Shown here: piece by piece, positions 63,391-64,000 of the stretch
How the letters are laid out: the number at the start of each line of letters is the position of its first letter
How positions within the stretch are numbered: the first letter of the stretch is position 1
DNA from: Azospirillum canadense
GTDB taxonomy: Bacteria > Pseudomonadota > Alphaproteobacteria > Azospirillales > Azospirillaceae
Assembly (NCBI RefSeq): GCF_025961225.1
Contig: NZ_JAOQNG010000003.1
Location: 496,001-560,000 of the forward strand
Direction of reading: 5' to 3'
DNA length: 64,000 nucleotides
The notes under the pieces: model-generated
What the model was told of the DNA's origin: nothing
Seen by the model: the letters and a program-made list of their open reading frames with translations, nothing else
Database searches by the model: none
Translations under genes and position numbers: made by a program

Positions 63391-63490
63391 TGACCTTACG
63401 GGTCAGGACGATTCTGCTCAGCGACGGCCCACAGATCTATCCACAGAAACTGTGGAAAGAACACCGCTGAGCCTGGTTATCCACAATCAT
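63391..63490. promoter_or_regulatory. DnaA-box-containing spacer
   Basis: A consensus DnaA box, TTATCCACA, lies at about 63477-63485. CTATCCACAG with a following CTGTGGAAAG forms an imperfect dyad at about 63438-63458. A hairpin CTGACC TTACG GGTCAG lies near 63391. The region is locally AT-rich and precedes the small RHH gene. It may be an origin-type element or a DnaA-regulated promoter. Confidence 0.45.
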
Positions 63491-63606
63491 TCACACACAA
63501 TAATCCCCAGAAAAATGATGATCTGTCGTCCGGTGTCCTTGTCAAACGACGGCATTCGCGAATAAGCATGGGTGTGCATGATTGCGTGACTGATGGTGAG
63601 GCTCGC

Positions 63607-63885
63607 ATGAACGGGAGCAATGGCCGATCGAGAAAGGCGACCATTACATTGCGGATCGACGATCGGATCAAAAACGCTGCGAAGTATTATGCCCGCCAGC
63701 GAGAGATGCCGCTCGCTGAGGTGGTCAGGGACCTGCTGACCGAGTACGTCGAGGCGTGTGCCCACGAGAACGCTCAGGCGTCACCGGACTTGCTCGGCGC
63801 CCGGCCGGCGCAGTTCGCCGGCATCCGGTTTCCGCGGGACGGCGAGCCGCGGGCGATGGGCACGACGAGGAGAGTGGATCGGTAG
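63607..63885 (+). CDS. Ribbon-helix-helix-type small protein
   Basis: 92 residues from the ATG at 63607. The N-terminal part, KATITLRIDDRIKNAAKYYA, with MPLAEVVRDLLTEYV has the strand-helix-helix pattern of CopG/Arc-type DNA-binding proteins: an alternating polar strand, then two amphipathic helices. The C-terminal 45 residues are Gly/Pro/Arg-rich. Such proteins often repress their own operon or plasmid copy-control genes. No toxin gene follows within the window. Confidence 0.6.
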   Translation: MNGSNGRSRKATITLRIDDRIKNAAKYYARQREMPLAEVVRDLLTEYVEACAHENAQASPDLLGARPAQFAGIRFPRDGEPRAMGTTRRVDR

Positions 63886-64000
63886 GTTTGGCGCTGTTGC
63901 TGCTGAGCAAATCTTTTTGAACGTCCACCTCGTGATCAAAAGGCGGCGGTGTGCCGACCGGGCGTCGGTCATGGTAAAACGCGGTGTGCGTGCCGGACGA
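63886..64000. other. Window end, no gene seen
   Basis: Short terminal stretch without a supported gene. Confidence 0.4.

Overview
The window is GC-rich DNA from an alphaproteobacterium, most likely Azospirillum or a close relative. The family content supports this: a MucR/Ros regulator, a DUF2934 protein, iteron-type plasmid Rep proteins, and many IS5-, IS6-, IS110-, IS701- and IS1182-type insertion sequences. Species and replicon name cannot be fixed from sequence alone. The DNA behaves like a large plasmid or chromid that has absorbed other replicons. It carries one complete replication/partition module, and the pieces of at least one more lie scattered by insertion sequences.

Left end (1-6.4 kb): a partial membrane protein, then a compact replicon core. 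On the minus strand is an iteron Rep (647..1945). Next comes an array of about 17 iterons (2024..2640). On the plus strand follow a winged-helix replication protein, a probable helicase-loader-like protein, parA and parB, and then a 51-bp perfect palindrome that is a candidate parS. 6.4-10.2 kb holds small accessory genes: a DsbA-family protein, a nucleotidyltransferase overlapping an RNA 2'-phosphotransferase (kptA), and hypotheticals.

10.5-21.5 kb is a rearrangement zone. An IS1182-type element sits in a small gene that can be rebuilt exactly across an 8-bp target duplication. Two inverted copies of a 1114-bp IS903-group element flank a flipped 494-bp segment, and their outer and inner flanks still carry the matching halves of a 9-bp target duplication. 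A second ParA with its partner (17.8-19.1 kb) and the C-terminal half of a second Rep follow. The N-terminal half of a homologous Rep, with its own iterons and winged-helix gene, lies 13 kb away at 32-34 kb next to another copy of the same element in opposite orientation. Inverting the DNA between those two copies would put the halves back on one strand, in the order of the intact module.

21.6-31.4 kb: an M48 lipoprotein protease, a frameshifted thioredoxin-NhaA fusion, a two-gene DUF6745-type pair, an intact nhaA with an IS just upstream, mucR, and a DUF2934 protein. 36.3-38.4 kb is a fluoride-resistance locus: a DUF190 gene, a fluoride riboswitch, crcB, and a second DUF190 gene cut by an IS6 element. 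A methyl-accepting chemotaxis protein, decayed IS and regulator fragments, and a groEL whose groES survives only as a C-terminal remnant fill 38.5-46.2 kb.

46.2-59.6 kb is a type II secretion system. gspO, E, F, G, H, I, J, L, M, C-like and D run on the minus strand. gspK stands alone on the plus strand beyond a secreted GlcG/HbpS-type protein, and a lipoprotein follows. The right end holds three nested IS remnants, the 3' part of a tRNA-Leu(UAA) gene, a patatin-like phospholipase, a DnaA-box-containing spacer and a ribbon-helix-helix-type protein.
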